A DNA stretch of 58,632 bases from a virus. The position numbers were made by a program, and so were the translations under genes. The stretch is from IMG/VR virus record IMGVR_UViG_3300011118_002165, positions 1 to 58,632 of that record, one strand, 5' to 3'. The notes beneath the pieces are model-generated. The model searched no databases, had not been told where the DNA came from, and was given only the letters and a program-made list of their open reading frames with translations. The number at the start of each line of letters is the position of its first letter. The stretch's first letter is position 1. This document shows positions 40,819 through 48,530 of this stretch, piece by piece.

Positions 40819-41585
40819 GCCGCGACCTCCGCACCGTCGGGCAGGATGCACCGCCCCCCGAGGATGGGGATCGTGTAGAGCGTGTCGCTGCGCCGGCCAA
40901 GGTAGCCGAGGATGAAGGCGTTGACCCACTCGACGGGCCGGCCCGTGCCATACAGCGGGATCGGCTTGCATAGACAGCCGGAGCTGCGGGCCTGGATGAC
41001 CTTCCCCGGTGACCAGATGTTCTGCATGATGCTGGCGTCGGCGCGGTGTGTGTGCCCGTGGATGACGCTCTTGCCCTGACTGATCTGGAGGTGGTTCTTC
41101 GTCGCGTGCTTGGCGTAGGACCAGCCGTGCACGGCGATCACGCGGCCGTTGAGCTGGTAGTGCGGGTACCGCCCCGCGACCGAGCCGTAGGGCACGTACG
41201 TGCACTTCGACCGGCCCTTGGTCAGCCGGATGCGCGGCGCAAGCATCGAGTACGCCCCGCGCCCCTCGGCTGTCGCGGCCGCCCAGCGGTCGAGGCGATA
41301 CTCGTGATTGCCCTCGACCATCACCAGCCGGTCGCACGTCGCCTGGAGGCGGTCGAGCAACTCGTTGGCCAGGCGGAGATCTTCCACGTAGTCGGTGTCC
41401 GGCATGCCGTAGGTCGGCGGATGCGTCGAGAATTGCCCGCAGTCGAGCAGGTCGCCCAGGCACACGATCACGTCGGGCCGAATGCACTCGGGCGCCTGAC
41501 AGAAGACCTCCAGGGCCGGGCCGTTCTGATGGGGCACGTGCACGTCGCCGAAGGCCAGGAATGTCTTGCTGTGCGCCTTCGCCAT
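40815..41585 (-). CDS. Metallophosphoesterase (calcineurin-like)
   Basis: A 256-aa enzyme with the full metal-binding motif set: FGDVHVPH, CLGDLLDCGQF, VEGNHEYRLDR, AVHGWSYAKH and IHGHTHRAD. These bind two metal ions to hydrolyse phosphoesters, with substrates ranging from nucleotides to DNA ends; in phages the substrate is rarely known. It overlaps the DUF4406-type gene by one base and is part of the leftward replication operon. Confidence 0.88.
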   Translation of the reverse strand: MAKAHSKTFLAFGDVHVPHQNGPALEVFCQAPECIRPDVIVCLGDLLDCGQFSTHPPTYGMPDTDYVEDLRLANELLDRLQATCDRLVMVEGNHEYRLDRWAAATAEGRGAYSMLAPRIRLTKGRSKCTYVPYGSVAGRYPHYQLNGRVIAVHGWSYAKHATKNHLQISQGKSVIHGHTHRADASIMQNIWSPGKVIQARSSGCLCKPIPLYGTGRPVEWVNAFILGYLGRRSDTLYTIPILGGRCILPDGAEVAA

Positions 41586-42244
41586 CACTCGTCCCCGACA
41601 ACCATAGCGGCCGTGCGGGCGTACCCGGCGATGTCCACTAGGTTGTCGCGCTTGTGCCGGTGGGCCTGGCGGGCGAGCTTGACGGCGATCATGCACAGCG
41701 GGATGTCCATGGGCGTGACGTGCTGGCCGTCGCGCAGTCGCCCGGCGAGGATGCCCGTCCAGAGCATCGCCGTGCGTGTGAAGTCCGCCAGCGGATGCCC
41801 GTAGTCCTGCTGCCGGTCGGCGGTGGTGATACGCTTCGCCTCGTCGAGCAGGGATTCGGACGCCTCCGCCGGTGCCTCGCGCACGACGGCGAGTCGGTGA
41901 AGGTTGACGCCGGGGGTGGGCGGGCGCTCCAGCGAGTCCAGCGTCTGCGTGTCGAGGACGGGCATGCCCAACTCCCAGGCGATCAGGTACTCGAGCTTCG
42001 CGCCGCGTGAGTCCTCCCAGCCAGGCAGCATGGCGACAGCGTCGCACGTGGCGAGCAGCTCGATGTCGGCGCGGAGGTACGTCTCGCGAGGCAGGTCCGT
42101 GCGCCCGTCGAAGTTCTCGGCCGGGTTGACCGTCTCCCACCCGGCCTCCTGGAGCCGCTTGGCGGCCGCGTGGAAGGCCGGGAAGTTGTGCTCGGGCAGG
42201 CCGGTCATCGGCCCGGCGATGTAGATGCGCTTGGGTTGGTCCAT
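41585..42244 (-). CDS. DUF4406 and DUF6378-like fusion protein
   Basis: The 219-aa protein is a fusion. The N-terminal half is DUF4406-like, a nucleoside 2-deoxyribosyltransferase relative (RIYIAGPMTGLPEHNFPAFH; WETVNPAENFDG; CDAVAMLPGWEDSRGAKLE). The C-terminal half matches DUF6378 (RITTADRQQDYGHPLADFTR; IPLCMIAVKLARQAHRH; NLVDIAGYA). Both domains are common separately in phages and are linked to nucleotide metabolism; joining them in one chain is less common. A catalytic glutamate is expected in the N-terminal half but cannot be fixed from sequence alone. Confidence 0.8.
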   Translation of the reverse strand: MDQPKRIYIAGPMTGLPEHNFPAFHAAAKRLQEAGWETVNPAENFDGRTDLPRETYLRADIELLATCDAVAMLPGWEDSRGAKLEYLIAWELGMPVLDTQTLDSLERPPTPGVNLHRLAVVREAPAEASESLLDEAKRITTADRQQDYGHPLADFTRTAMLWTGILAGRLRDGQHVTPMDIPLCMIAVKLARQAHRHKRDNLVDIAGYARTAAMVVGDE

Positions 42245-42246
42245 CG

Positions 42247-42645
42247 TCAGTTGGCCTCCGCAGGGATAGTGCCGCCACAGAGCGGACAGCGGCGCAGTGG
42301 CATGTCATCGAGCCGGACTTCCAGCCTGCCGCCCTTGACGGGCTCTCGCCGGCGCGTGACCAGCAGGTCCACCTGACTGTCATCCTCGTAGATGCCTGCG
42401 TGCTCGAACACGTCGAGGACGGGCTTGGCGATGTTGTCGAGGTCGCGCCGGCGCCGGTCGGGCGGGAAGGCGTCCATCGCCAGTGCGACCCGCCCGCCGG
42501 CCGGGGGCTTCCGAGGCCCGCCGCCGCCAAGGAGGGCACAGACGTTCCTGCGGAATGTCCGGCCCTCCCGGCTGATCAGCGTGCGGGGGCCGACCCGGCG
42601 CCAGTAGTGGTTGATGCTCGGTGGCCAGGGCAGCGTGAAGATCAT
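42247..42645 (-). CDS. rusA: RusA-family Holliday junction resolvase
   Basis: The 132-aa protein begins MIFTLPWPPSINHYWRRVG, the hallmark N-terminus of RusA-type resolvases, and contains RRDLDNIAKPVLDVFEHAGI with D68, D70, N71, K74 and D78, followed by EDDSQVD (D88/D89), all expected for the active site. It ends with a zinc-knuckle-like CPLCGG sequence, which is an addition. It lies in a recombination block with Sak4-like and exonuclease genes. Start chosen at the ATG at 42645, overlapping the previous gene. Confidence 0.9.
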   Translation of the reverse strand: MIFTLPWPPSINHYWRRVGPRTLISREGRTFRRNVCALLGGGGPRKPPAGGRVALAMDAFPPDRRRRDLDNIAKPVLDVFEHAGIYEDDSQVDLLVTRRREPVKGGRLEVRLDDMPLRRCPLCGGTIPAEAN

Positions 42646-42929
42646 GCCGCCTCTCGTTCGAAGGGGATCTCGGCACCGACGTCGCCGGCCTCCTGCTCGC
42701 GGCGCCACCCCAGGAACTTCTCGAGTTCGCATGTCGCTTCCACGCGGCTGGCGAACTCCTTCCGGCAACTGGCGTCCTTGGTCCAGATCAGCCCGTCGAA
42801 CGGCTCAATGCTCATCCAGAGGCCGAATTCGGGATCGTGGATGCAGTAGAAAGTGCGGGTGACGACGTCGTCGCATGCTTCGGTGAATTTCACGACTCGT
42901 TCGTTGGAGTTTGTCTCCTTGGTCTTCAT
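42642..42929 (-). CDS. Hypothetical protein of the recombination block
   Basis: A 95-aa protein (NSNERVVKFTEACDDVVTRT; FYCIHDPEFGLWMSIEPFDG) overlapping the RusA gene by 4 nt. No recognised motif; Phe/Trp-rich beta segments suggest a compact beta fold. Possibly a replication or recombination accessory by position. Confidence 0.6.
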   Translation of the reverse strand: MKTKETNSNERVVKFTEACDDVVTRTFYCIHDPEFGLWMSIEPFDGLIWTKDASCRKEFASRVEATCELEKFLGWRREQEAGDVGAEIPFEREAA

Positions 42930-42942
42930 GGTCGCGAGCCTC

Positions 42943-43401
42943 CTATCGCTTCCAGGGCGGGGTGCTGTTCGTGGCGGGCGCCTGCTGCGGCTGGCCGGCG
43001 GCGGAGGCCTTCGACTCGTAGCCCTTGATCTCGTTGGTCAACTCGCCGGTGTCCTGGCGCTTCTTGAGCTTCACGACGATGACCAGCGGGATGTTGTGCA
43101 GCTCGACGCTGTCTTTCGGCTGCATCACCCCGATGGCCCGGCAGATGGCCGACAGCTCGCCGCGGGCGATCTTGACCGCCGTGGCATTGGGGTTGTTGAG
43201 GTTCAGACGGGCCCAGAGCACGCGGTTCTTGCAGTCGCCCTCGACGATCGTGAAGGTGAACTGGAGATAGCTGCCGCTGCCGCTCTTGGTCGGCTTCATC
43301 TCCGACTCGGTGATCGCCGCGAGGTACTTGCCCGCCGGGATCGGGTCGAAGCTCGTGGTGGGCTCGACTTCGTTCGCATTGAATCCGTTCAGGTTTGCCA
43401 T
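42943..43401 (-). CDS. DUF669 single-strand DNA-binding-like protein
   Basis: A 152-aa protein matching DUF669: IPAGKYLAAITESEMKPTKS, GSYLQFTFTIVEGDCKNRVL, NNPNATAVKIARGELSAICR and ending with a disordered Pro/Gln/Ala tail and PPWKR tip. The fold is OB-like and the tip resembles partner-binding tails of SSBs. In recombination modules it works beside a Sak4-like ATPase, exactly the next gene here. Confidence 0.82.
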   Translation of the reverse strand: MANLNGFNANEVEPTTSFDPIPAGKYLAAITESEMKPTKSGSGSYLQFTFTIVEGDCKNRVLWARLNLNNPNATAVKIARGELSAICRAIGVMQPKDSVELHNIPLVIVVKLKKRQDTGELTNEIKGYESKASAAGQPQQAPATNSTPPWKR

Positions 43402-43405
43402 GGGG

Positions 43406-44200
43406 TCAGTTCTCCTTGCTGTCGGGGTTGGTCCCGGGGTTCGGGGCGCCGATCAGGGCCTGCATCAGGTCGGCCCATGCCAGGGGCAGCTCGGCCGGCA
43501 GGTCGAAGCGGTTCTTCGCCACGCAGGCCGGACTGCCAACGCACCGCAGAATGCGCTCGCCGCCGTCGGTGCCCAGCCCGGCGGCGGTGGTCCGCTTGCG
43601 GTTGAAGCCGGCCTCCTCGGTCGTGGTGATGATCTTGCGGGTCGCGAACAGCACGGCGTCGACCCACTCGGTGATCAGGGCCGTCGCGTGCTTGTGAAGG
43701 CGGGGCGAGTAGCGGTCGTAGGCCGAGTGCTCGGGGTCCTCGAACTTCTCGACCTTGGCGTGTGCCAGCAGGATCACGCACATGCCCCGCTGGGTCCGGA
43801 GGGCGTTGAGGTCGTTGAGGATCGACCGCCAGGGCGTCAGGGCGTGGGTGTAGCCCTTGGCGTAGCCGCCGTCGACCTTCTCGATGCTGGTTACCCCGTA
43901 CTGCTCGCACAGGGAATCCCAGATCAGGCGTTCGAGCCAGTCGACCGAGTCGAGAACGACGGTCTCGAAGTCATGGGGCTCCTGGAGCAGGGCCTGAATC
44001 GCCCCCTGGACGTCAGCCAGCGTGCGGGCCAGCGGGAAGGAGTGGCAGTCGATCTGGTCCAGGCCATCCTCGGTTGGGATGAAGACGGGCCTGGGCGCCT
44101 GGGCCGCCGTGGTGGATTTGCCGATGCCCTCGGTTCCGTAGATCAGCAGTCTCGGTGGTGAGTGGCGTCGGCCGCTGTGGACTTGCTTCATCAAGCTCAT
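43406..44200 (-). CDS. Sak4-like RecA-fold ATPase (single-strand annealing)
   Basis: The 264-aa protein has an N-terminal Walker A YGTEGIGKST (21-30), a Walker B-like FETVVLDSVD and RecA-core segments, matching phage AAA_24/Sak4 proteins that promote annealing during recombination. The ATG at 44200 is preceded by AGAGGAA; an upstream GTG at 44239 would add 13 residues rich in Glu and His. It is followed by the DUF669 protein and RusA, and preceded by the exonuclease: a complete recombination set. Confidence 0.85.
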   Translation of the reverse strand: MSLMKQVHSGRRHSPPRLLIYGTEGIGKSTTAAQAPRPVFIPTEDGLDQIDCHSFPLARTLADVQGAIQALLQEPHDFETVVLDSVDWLERLIWDSLCEQYGVTSIEKVDGGYAKGYTHALTPWRSILNDLNALRTQRGMCVILLAHAKVEKFEDPEHSAYDRYSPRLHKHATALITEWVDAVLFATRKIITTTEEAGFNRKRTTAAGLGTDGGERILRCVGSPACVAKNRFDLPAELPLAWADLMQALIGAPNPGTNPDSKEN

Positions 44201-44258
44201 GGGCAGTTCCTCTTGCTCGTGGGTCTCGTGTTCTGTCACACCATGGCTGGCCAGCCAC

Positions 44259-44329
44259 TGGCAGGTGCGGGAGTCGAACCCGCGTTCCGAGGCCCTTCCT
44301 GCGAAGAGCCCCGGCAGCCCGGCCCTGCC
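44259..44329 (-). tRNA. tRNA-like structure 2 (degenerate cloverleaf)
   Basis: Over 71 nt on the - strand the ends pair as GGCAGGG/ACCTGCC (six of seven pairs). A perfect T-arm is present: GCGGG, loop TTCGACT, CCCGC (plus positions 44267-44283). A 4-bp CCGG/CCGG stem stands where a D-arm would be, but the central arm is a 10-bp hairpin with a 4-base loop, so no normal anticodon loop exists. No CCA is encoded at the end. Best read as a tRNA-derived or tRNA-like element rather than a working tRNA. Confidence 0.4.
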
Positions 44330-44336
44330 GGATGTG

Positions 44337-44401
44337 CCCCGGGCGGGGGCCGGAATCGAACCGGCTGACAGGCCGCAGCCAACAACCAGTCCCGCCCGGG
44401 G
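44337..44401 (-). tRNA. tRNA-like structure 1 (D-arm-less, GGC anticodon-like loop)
   Basis: On the - strand the outer stem CCCCGGGCGGG pairs perfectly with CCCGCCCGGGG (11 bp, extendable). Inside are an anticodon-type arm, stem GGTTG/CGGCC with a 7-base loop TTGGCTG (U33-like position; GGC in the anticodon position), a 5-base variable part and a perfect T-arm GCCGG, TTCGATT, CCGGC. Only three bases (ACT) stand where a D-arm would be. The acceptor-like stem is longer than the normal 7 bp. It resembles a D-arm-less tRNA-Ala or a tRNA-like domain; expression and charging are unknown. Confidence 0.4.
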
Positions 44402-44412
44402 CGATTGGGACG

Positions 44413-45225
44413 CTATGCCGCGTCCAGCATGCGAATCTCCTCGTAGCCCGTGGGCCAGCGGTCCAACTCGCCGCAGCGGACGAGCCGCCGGATCGCGGCC
44501 TCGTTCTCCTGGCGGGCGATGGCGAGGGTGTTCTCGGTGACGCGCCAGACGCCGCAGCGGAAGGGCTCGGCCTTCTCGACGGCGATGAGATGCACGGGGA
44601 CGTGCTCGTCGACGGCCTCAGCGAACACCGACTGATAGAAGGCGACCTGGTTGTGATAGCGGCGCCGCCGGGCGTCGGCCTCGAACCAAGTCAGGTCCGC
44701 AGTGGTCTTCAGGTCGACGATGCCCCGGAAGGGATGGACCCAGTCGATGCGAATCTGGCACGGCGTGCCGCAGTACCGTGCCCGGACAACGCCTTCGGAT
44801 CGGCCGTACAGGAGCAGCTCGACGACCTCATCGTTCATGGCCACACCGCCGGCCATCTGCTCGATGAGCTCGACTTGGTCCTCCGACAAGACCGGCTTGC
44901 CCTGAGCGGCCGCCCACTCGGCGAACGCCTTCGTGTTGGCCCCGAAGGGCCGGCCCGTCCGGGGGTTGATGGGGCCGCCGAGGGTAAACTGGCTCTCGTA
45001 GGCTTCCCGCCCCTCCAGGATGCGGCAATGCGCGCCGCGGCCGACGAGCAGCGCCGGCGTCTCAACGTCCTTGATCAGGCCCAGCCACTTCTTGTGGTAC
45101 AGCCACGGGCAGGCCATGAAGTCCAGCAGCTGGTGGCTGCTGAGGTACTCGCCGGCGAGGGCGTGGTACTCCTCGGCCGGCTCGGCTTCGAGGACACTCA
45201 GGTCGATGTGGAGGGCGTCGTCCAT
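44413..45225 (-). CDS. PD-(D/E)XK exonuclease (RecE/YqaJ-like, DUF3799 type)
   Basis: A roughly 270-aa nuclease of the phage recombination module. Family hallmarks are LLDFMACPWLYHKKWLGL (N-terminal helix that contacts DNA), CQIRIDWVHPFRGIVDLKTT with the catalytic D and LKT (D-(D/E)-x-K) and YHNQVAFYQSVF. Such enzymes chew one strand to prepare single-stranded DNA for Sak4/SSB-mediated annealing. The start is ambiguous: ATG at 45225 or ATG at 45234; both follow bipartite element B by fewer than 25 nt. GGAG lies in between. Confidence 0.85.
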   Translation of the reverse strand: MDDALHIDLSVLEAEPAEEYHALAGEYLSSHQLLDFMACPWLYHKKWLGLIKDVETPALLVGRGAHCRILEGREAYESQFTLGGPINPRTGRPFGANTKAFAEWAAAQGKPVLSEDQVELIEQMAGGVAMNDEVVELLLYGRSEGVVRARYCGTPCQIRIDWVHPFRGIVDLKTTADLTWFEADARRRRYHNQVAFYQSVFAEAVDEHVPVHLIAVEKAEPFRCGVWRVTENTLAIARQENEAAIRRLVRCGELDRWPTGYEEIRMLDAA

Positions 45226-45246
45226 GGTTCGCATCGCTCCTTTCCG

Positions 45247-45287
45247 GCACCCTCTACATCTGCACCTGAGCCGATTCTGTCGCGCTG
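45247..45287 (-). promoter_or_regulatory. Bipartite phage element, copy B
   Basis: On the - strand it reads CAGCGCGACAGAATCGG, six variable bases (CTCAGG), then TGCAGATGTAGAGGGTGC, followed by CGG and the start region of the exonuclease gene 13-22 nt later. The same bases also encode the last residues of the sigma-like protein (ATESAQVQM), so the element is embedded in a coding end. Copies A and C share all but the central six bases. As a promoter it would serve the exonuclease and downstream recombination genes. Confidence 0.65.
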
Positions 45288-45910
45288 TTCCCTGGGATTC
45301 GCAGGCCTGCGGCGGCCAGGTACGGGCGGATCTCGGCGATATTGCGGTAGATGGACCCGCGACAGACGCCCAGTTTTTCAGCCACCTCGGGGGGGGCAAA
45401 CACCATAAGCAAGCGACACACCCGACGCAGCCGCTTGGGCATTCCGGCCAGCGCCGCCTCCAGGTCCAGCCGGAGCTCGCGCTGGGCCTGCTCGTCCAGC
45501 TCGCCGGCGCGCGTCTCGTTCACGACGGGCTGGAAGCCCAAGGCGACGTCGTCCAAGCCGAGGGGGCTGTCGCACGGACGGCGCTGTTGCGTGCACCGGA
45601 TGCGCGTGGCGTACTTGACGAACTTGTCCAGCACGCGGTTGACGAAGGTCTCGCGTTTCGCCTTGGCGGGATCGAACCGCTGGAAGGCCGTAAGCAGCTC
45701 GACCACCATGTCATGACGGCAGTCTTCCTGCTCGGCCTCCGACAGGTCGAACTGGCTGGTCAGCACGCGGATGCGGAAACTGATCCGCTCCAGAGCGTAC
45801 TCGTCGATCAACTGCTCCGCCGTGAGCTGGCTGACCTGCTGCTGGGAGTGGGAGGGGGAGGTTTCGCGGTCCGGGGAGACCGCCCGCCGGTCGAAGGACG
45901 TGCTCTTCAC
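45254..45910 (-). CDS. Sigma-70-like transcription factor of the phage
   Basis: The 218-aa protein has a sigma region 2-like segment (ERISFRIRVLTSQFDLSEAE; EDCRHDMVVELLTAFQRFD; ETFVNRVLDKFVKYATRI) and a region 4-like HTH (PPEVAEKLGVCRGSIYRNIA). It starts at a GTG with AAAGG upstream. It lies just upstream of the recombination genes, and its 3' end contains element B. The 5' flank holds a terminator hairpin and two 17-bp palindromic operators, so it is likely a regulated phage gene-expression switch factor; whether it recognises the bipartite elements is a hypothesis. Confidence 0.78.
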   Translation of the reverse strand: MKSTSFDRRAVSPDRETSPSHSQQQVSQLTAEQLIDEYALERISFRIRVLTSQFDLSEAEQEDCRHDMVVELLTAFQRFDPAKAKRETFVNRVLDKFVKYATRIRCTQQRRPCDSPLGLDDVALGFQPVVNETRAGELDEQAQRELRLDLEAALAGMPKRLRRVCRLLMVFAPPEVAEKLGVCRGSIYRNIAEIRPYLAAAGLRIPGNSATESAQVQM

Positions 45911-45941
45911 GGGTCACGCCTTTCTCGCGCCCGAGGGCGCG

Positions 45942-45986
45942 AAAAAGGCCCGCTGAAGAACACCGGCGGGAGCGCTTCAGCGGGCC
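45942..45986 (-). terminator. Rho-independent terminator upstream of the sigma-like gene
   Basis: On the - strand, GGCCCGCTGAAG pairs with CTTCAGCGGGCC (12 bp, 16-base loop), directly followed by TTTTT. It would stop leftward transcripts coming from the uncharacterised pair at 46087-48530 before they reach the sigma-like gene 32 nt further on, or act as an attenuator for transcripts started at the palindromic operators. A second short hairpin (45926-45941) separates it from the sigma start. Confidence 0.8.
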
Positions 45987-46034
45987 TCGGTCTGTGACGT
46001 TGCCTCGCCGGCTTTCGCTCTTCGCCGGCGGGGC

Positions 46035-46071
46035 GTCACATTTGGCGTGACCAAGTCACGTTTGGCGTGAC
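46035..46071. promoter_or_regulatory. Tandem palindromic operator pair
   Basis: Two 17-bp palindromes lie 20 bp apart centre to centre: 46035-46051 (GTCACATTTGGCGTGAC) and 46055-46071 (GTCACGTTTGGCGTGAC). Both have GTCAC/GTGAC arms around a TTTGG core. A third, 14 of 17 identical, lies at 51399-51415 and overlaps bipartite element C. Tandem spacing of two helical turns is classic for cooperative repressor binding. They are located upstream of the sigma-like gene. Confidence 0.65.
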
Positions 46072-46086
46072 TTCAGGTTTTTCTTC

Positions 46087-47352
46087 TCACTCCAGCGCCC
46101 AGTCGATGGGGCGGTCGGGCGCGTAAGACATGTTGATATGTGTCCTTATCGAGTTCCGAAGGTGAGTTGCGAGATCGGGATCGTTCTCCTCGATCTTGTC
46201 GATAGCTATGTTGATGACGCGGGCTATCCGCCGTCGCACCTTCGAGACGTCGTCGAGGGCCTTCCGCGACTTACCGCCCAAACCCAACGACGCCGACAGG
46301 TACGCAGCGATCTTCCCTATCTCCCCTTGGATGTCTGCGAGTCGTGCCTTGTCCCCCGTTCGACGGGCCTCCTCCCGCTCGACCTCAAGCTCCTCATACC
46401 TCTCCCGACATTCGCGGATCGTCGTCTCGTCCGCGAGGTCGCCGCCATCGCTCGCAGCAAGCTCCAGCCCCTCCGCCTCGGGAGTGACCCGGGCGCGCTC
46501 TGCGCCGGCAACATCGGCCATCACGCGGATGACGTGGGTTTCCTGCCCTTGGTGCCGGATCAGGTAGTGCATGAACGCGGCGCCCTTCAGGTCCCCGTCC
46601 AGGTAGGTGTCCTTACCAGCGAACCGCAGTACCCACATCCCTCGCCTGGCAAACTGATACTCCGGCTGCGCCGGGGCCATCCGGTCGGCCATGTGCCGTT
46701 GGCAGTAGGCATTCCGGTAGGTCTCCCAGGTGGGCAAGGCCGAGAACCGCCCCGCGGAGTCGCATGCGATGGTCTCTGCCAGCGGAACGATCGCTGCCTC
46801 CCGACGCTGGAGCTGAACCTGGAGCGAGTTCGGCAGCCTGGGGTGTCTGGGAACAAAGAGGAGGAACCCCTGGTCGAGCTCGGACAGAAGCCTGGCGACC
46901 TCCGACGTCAGCAGCCGTGTGGTTGGCGGCAACATCATGAACGCAGGAACGCCGGCGCCCGGGATGGGGGCCCATGTCCCAACCGCAAACGCCCGAGGCA
47001 CCCCCCGTACTGGCTGCGGATCTGGTGTGATGCCCAAAGCCTCGGCAACCACGGAGCGGAATGCCGTGACGTTCAGCCGATAGACTTTGACATCCGTTTC
47101 GGCAAGGCCTACCTGCTCGAGGTTGCCGGTCGCGGGGCAGACGAGTCCGTAAGTGCCCCTCGACATGGGCACGACGTGAAGTGCTCGCCCGTCGGCACCA
47201 GCGTATGTGCTGGCGATCCCATCGCCGACAAACAGCCGGTTACGGAGATCTCTCCAGGCACGGTCGCCGAGGGCCCGCCGCCATTCACCTGCACCGGCCG
47301 TCAGGCCGGGCCGGAAAGAGATCAAGTCCCAGAGCCCGTCCAGGCAGCTCAC
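46087..47352 (-). CDS. Uncharacterised protein with C-terminal wHTH/helical domain, second of a two-gene module
   Basis: The 421-aa protein has no recognised N-terminal domain. From about 235 it contains a KGAAFMHYLIRHQGQETHVI segment and then a coiled/helical region ending LGLGGKSRKALDDVSKVRRR, ARVINIAIDKIEENDPDLAT and HLRNSIRTHINMSYAP, a winged-helix plus coiled-coil arrangement seen at the C-terminus of bacterial signalling or defence proteins with names such as KGxxYLxxLL-type. It starts with a GTG overlapping the preceding gene's stop (GTGA), so the two proteins are coupled. Function unknown; accessory (moron or defence) is a fair guess. Confidence 0.7.
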   Translation of the reverse strand: MSCLDGLWDLISFRPGLTAGAGEWRRALGDRAWRDLRNRLFVGDGIASTYAGADGRALHVVPMSRGTYGLVCPATGNLEQVGLAETDVKVYRLNVTAFRSVVAEALGITPDPQPVRGVPRAFAVGTWAPIPGAGVPAFMMLPPTTRLLTSEVARLLSELDQGFLLFVPRHPRLPNSLQVQLQRREAAIVPLAETIACDSAGRFSALPTWETYRNAYCQRHMADRMAPAQPEYQFARRGMWVLRFAGKDTYLDGDLKGAAFMHYLIRHQGQETHVIRVMADVAGAERARVTPEAEGLELAASDGGDLADETTIRECRERYEELEVEREEARRTGDKARLADIQGEIGKIAAYLSASLGLGGKSRKALDDVSKVRRRIARVINIAIDKIEENDPDLATHLRNSIRTHINMSYAPDRPIDWALE

Positions 47353-48530
47353 GGTTGCCCAGCCCCGTTGCGCGGGAGGATGAACCCCTGGCTGACCAGA
47401 AACTGGTGGGCGAACTCCGCATCGGATTCATGGTCGTAAACCGAGACGTTCGGGGCGTAGAGCCTGACGGTTCTTTCGCCGCCCAGCCCGCCCTTCGGCG
47501 TCAGCTTCACGCCCATGCACACCAGCTCGGCCTCCTCGGGAATCTGATCGCCCAGATCCTCCAGCCCGGCGAAGACATCCTCGGCTCTGTGCGTCACGCA
47601 GTGTCTGTTGTGCCCGTTGAACTGGTACCGCAGATGGGTCAGCCGGGCCGCATCGAGTTCGGGGACATTGGTACAGTCCATGGCGGCCCGGCCCTTGGTG
47701 CGCAGCGGCTCCAGCGTGTATTTCCTGGCGTCAGCCCGCTCGAAGAACTCCGGGTCGCCGAACAGGTTCCTGCCGAGATAGGTGCAGTAAGCCCGACGCT
47801 CCTTTATGCCCCTGCTGTCGTTGTAGATGGCCAACTCGCCCTGCTGATGGTAGTAGATGAGCAGGTCGTAGGCCTCCGGGCGGTAGAAGACGACGTGCGG
47901 CTCGCCGTTCTCGAGGGCGTTCTCCCGCTTGAACGTGCCGCCGTGGCGAACGATGAGCCACGCGGCACCCGTCTTCTCGATGATCGAGACGCGCGTGCCC
48001 CGCCCCTTCTTCTGGCCGTCGTACCACATGTCCATGTCCTGTGCGAACGAGTCCAGGACGCCCTGGGCGGGCTTGCGCCACGGGGGCAGCCGTTTGACGG
48101 TGGCGAAGTAGGACAGGAAACGCTTCTTTTTCCGAAGCAGACCATGGGCGTGATAGACGGCATGGAGGTCTTCGAGCGCCTCGGGCGCACCGAGTCGCAC
48201 GAGCAGCGCCGCGTCCTCGATGGTGACCTTGTCCCCGTAGCTGATCCCATGGCGGGCCGCGATGTCGTTGAGGTCCTCGATGTGACCCATCTCCGCGACC
48301 TCGTCCCAGTAGAACAGGTCCGCCATGAGGTGGGCGGGCATCTGCTCGTCGGGTACGGCGAGGACCAGCGCCAGCCTGTCGCAGTCGATCTTGTCCGGCG
48401 ATGGCGGAAGGACGCCCTCGGCCGCGAAGAACGTCCTGTACTTACTGAGCAGCCGGTAGAGAGCCTTCGGATTGACGCGTTGGAGGATGTGCGGCGAGGA
48501 GATACGGTGCGGAGTGAACGTGCTGGCCAT
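47349..48530 (-). CDS. Uncharacterised protein, first of a two-gene module
   Basis: The 393-aa protein is predicted globular and alpha/beta, with no motif that I recognise. Notable segments are RLLSKYRTFFAAEGVLPPSP, QDMDMWYDGQKKGRGTRVSI, PHVVFYRPEAYDLLIYYHQQ and NVPELDAARLTHLRYQFNGH. The ATG at 48530 is chosen for its GGAGG six bases upstream over an ATG at 48542. It overlaps its partner by 4 nt, shares no similarity to the neighbouring phage genes and is isolated by a terminator downstream and by a gap upstream. Confidence 0.7.
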   Translation of the reverse strand: MASTFTPHRISSPHILQRVNPKALYRLLSKYRTFFAAEGVLPPSPDKIDCDRLALVLAVPDEQMPAHLMADLFYWDEVAEMGHIEDLNDIAARHGISYGDKVTIEDAALLVRLGAPEALEDLHAVYHAHGLLRKKKRFLSYFATVKRLPPWRKPAQGVLDSFAQDMDMWYDGQKKGRGTRVSIIEKTGAAWLIVRHGGTFKRENALENGEPHVVFYRPEAYDLLIYYHQQGELAIYNDSRGIKERRAYCTYLGRNLFGDPEFFERADARKYTLEPLRTKGRAAMDCTNVPELDAARLTHLRYQFNGHNRHCVTHRAEDVFAGLEDLGDQIPEEAELVCMGVKLTPKGGLGGERTVRLYAPNVSVYDHESDAEFAHQFLVSQGFILPRNGAGQP

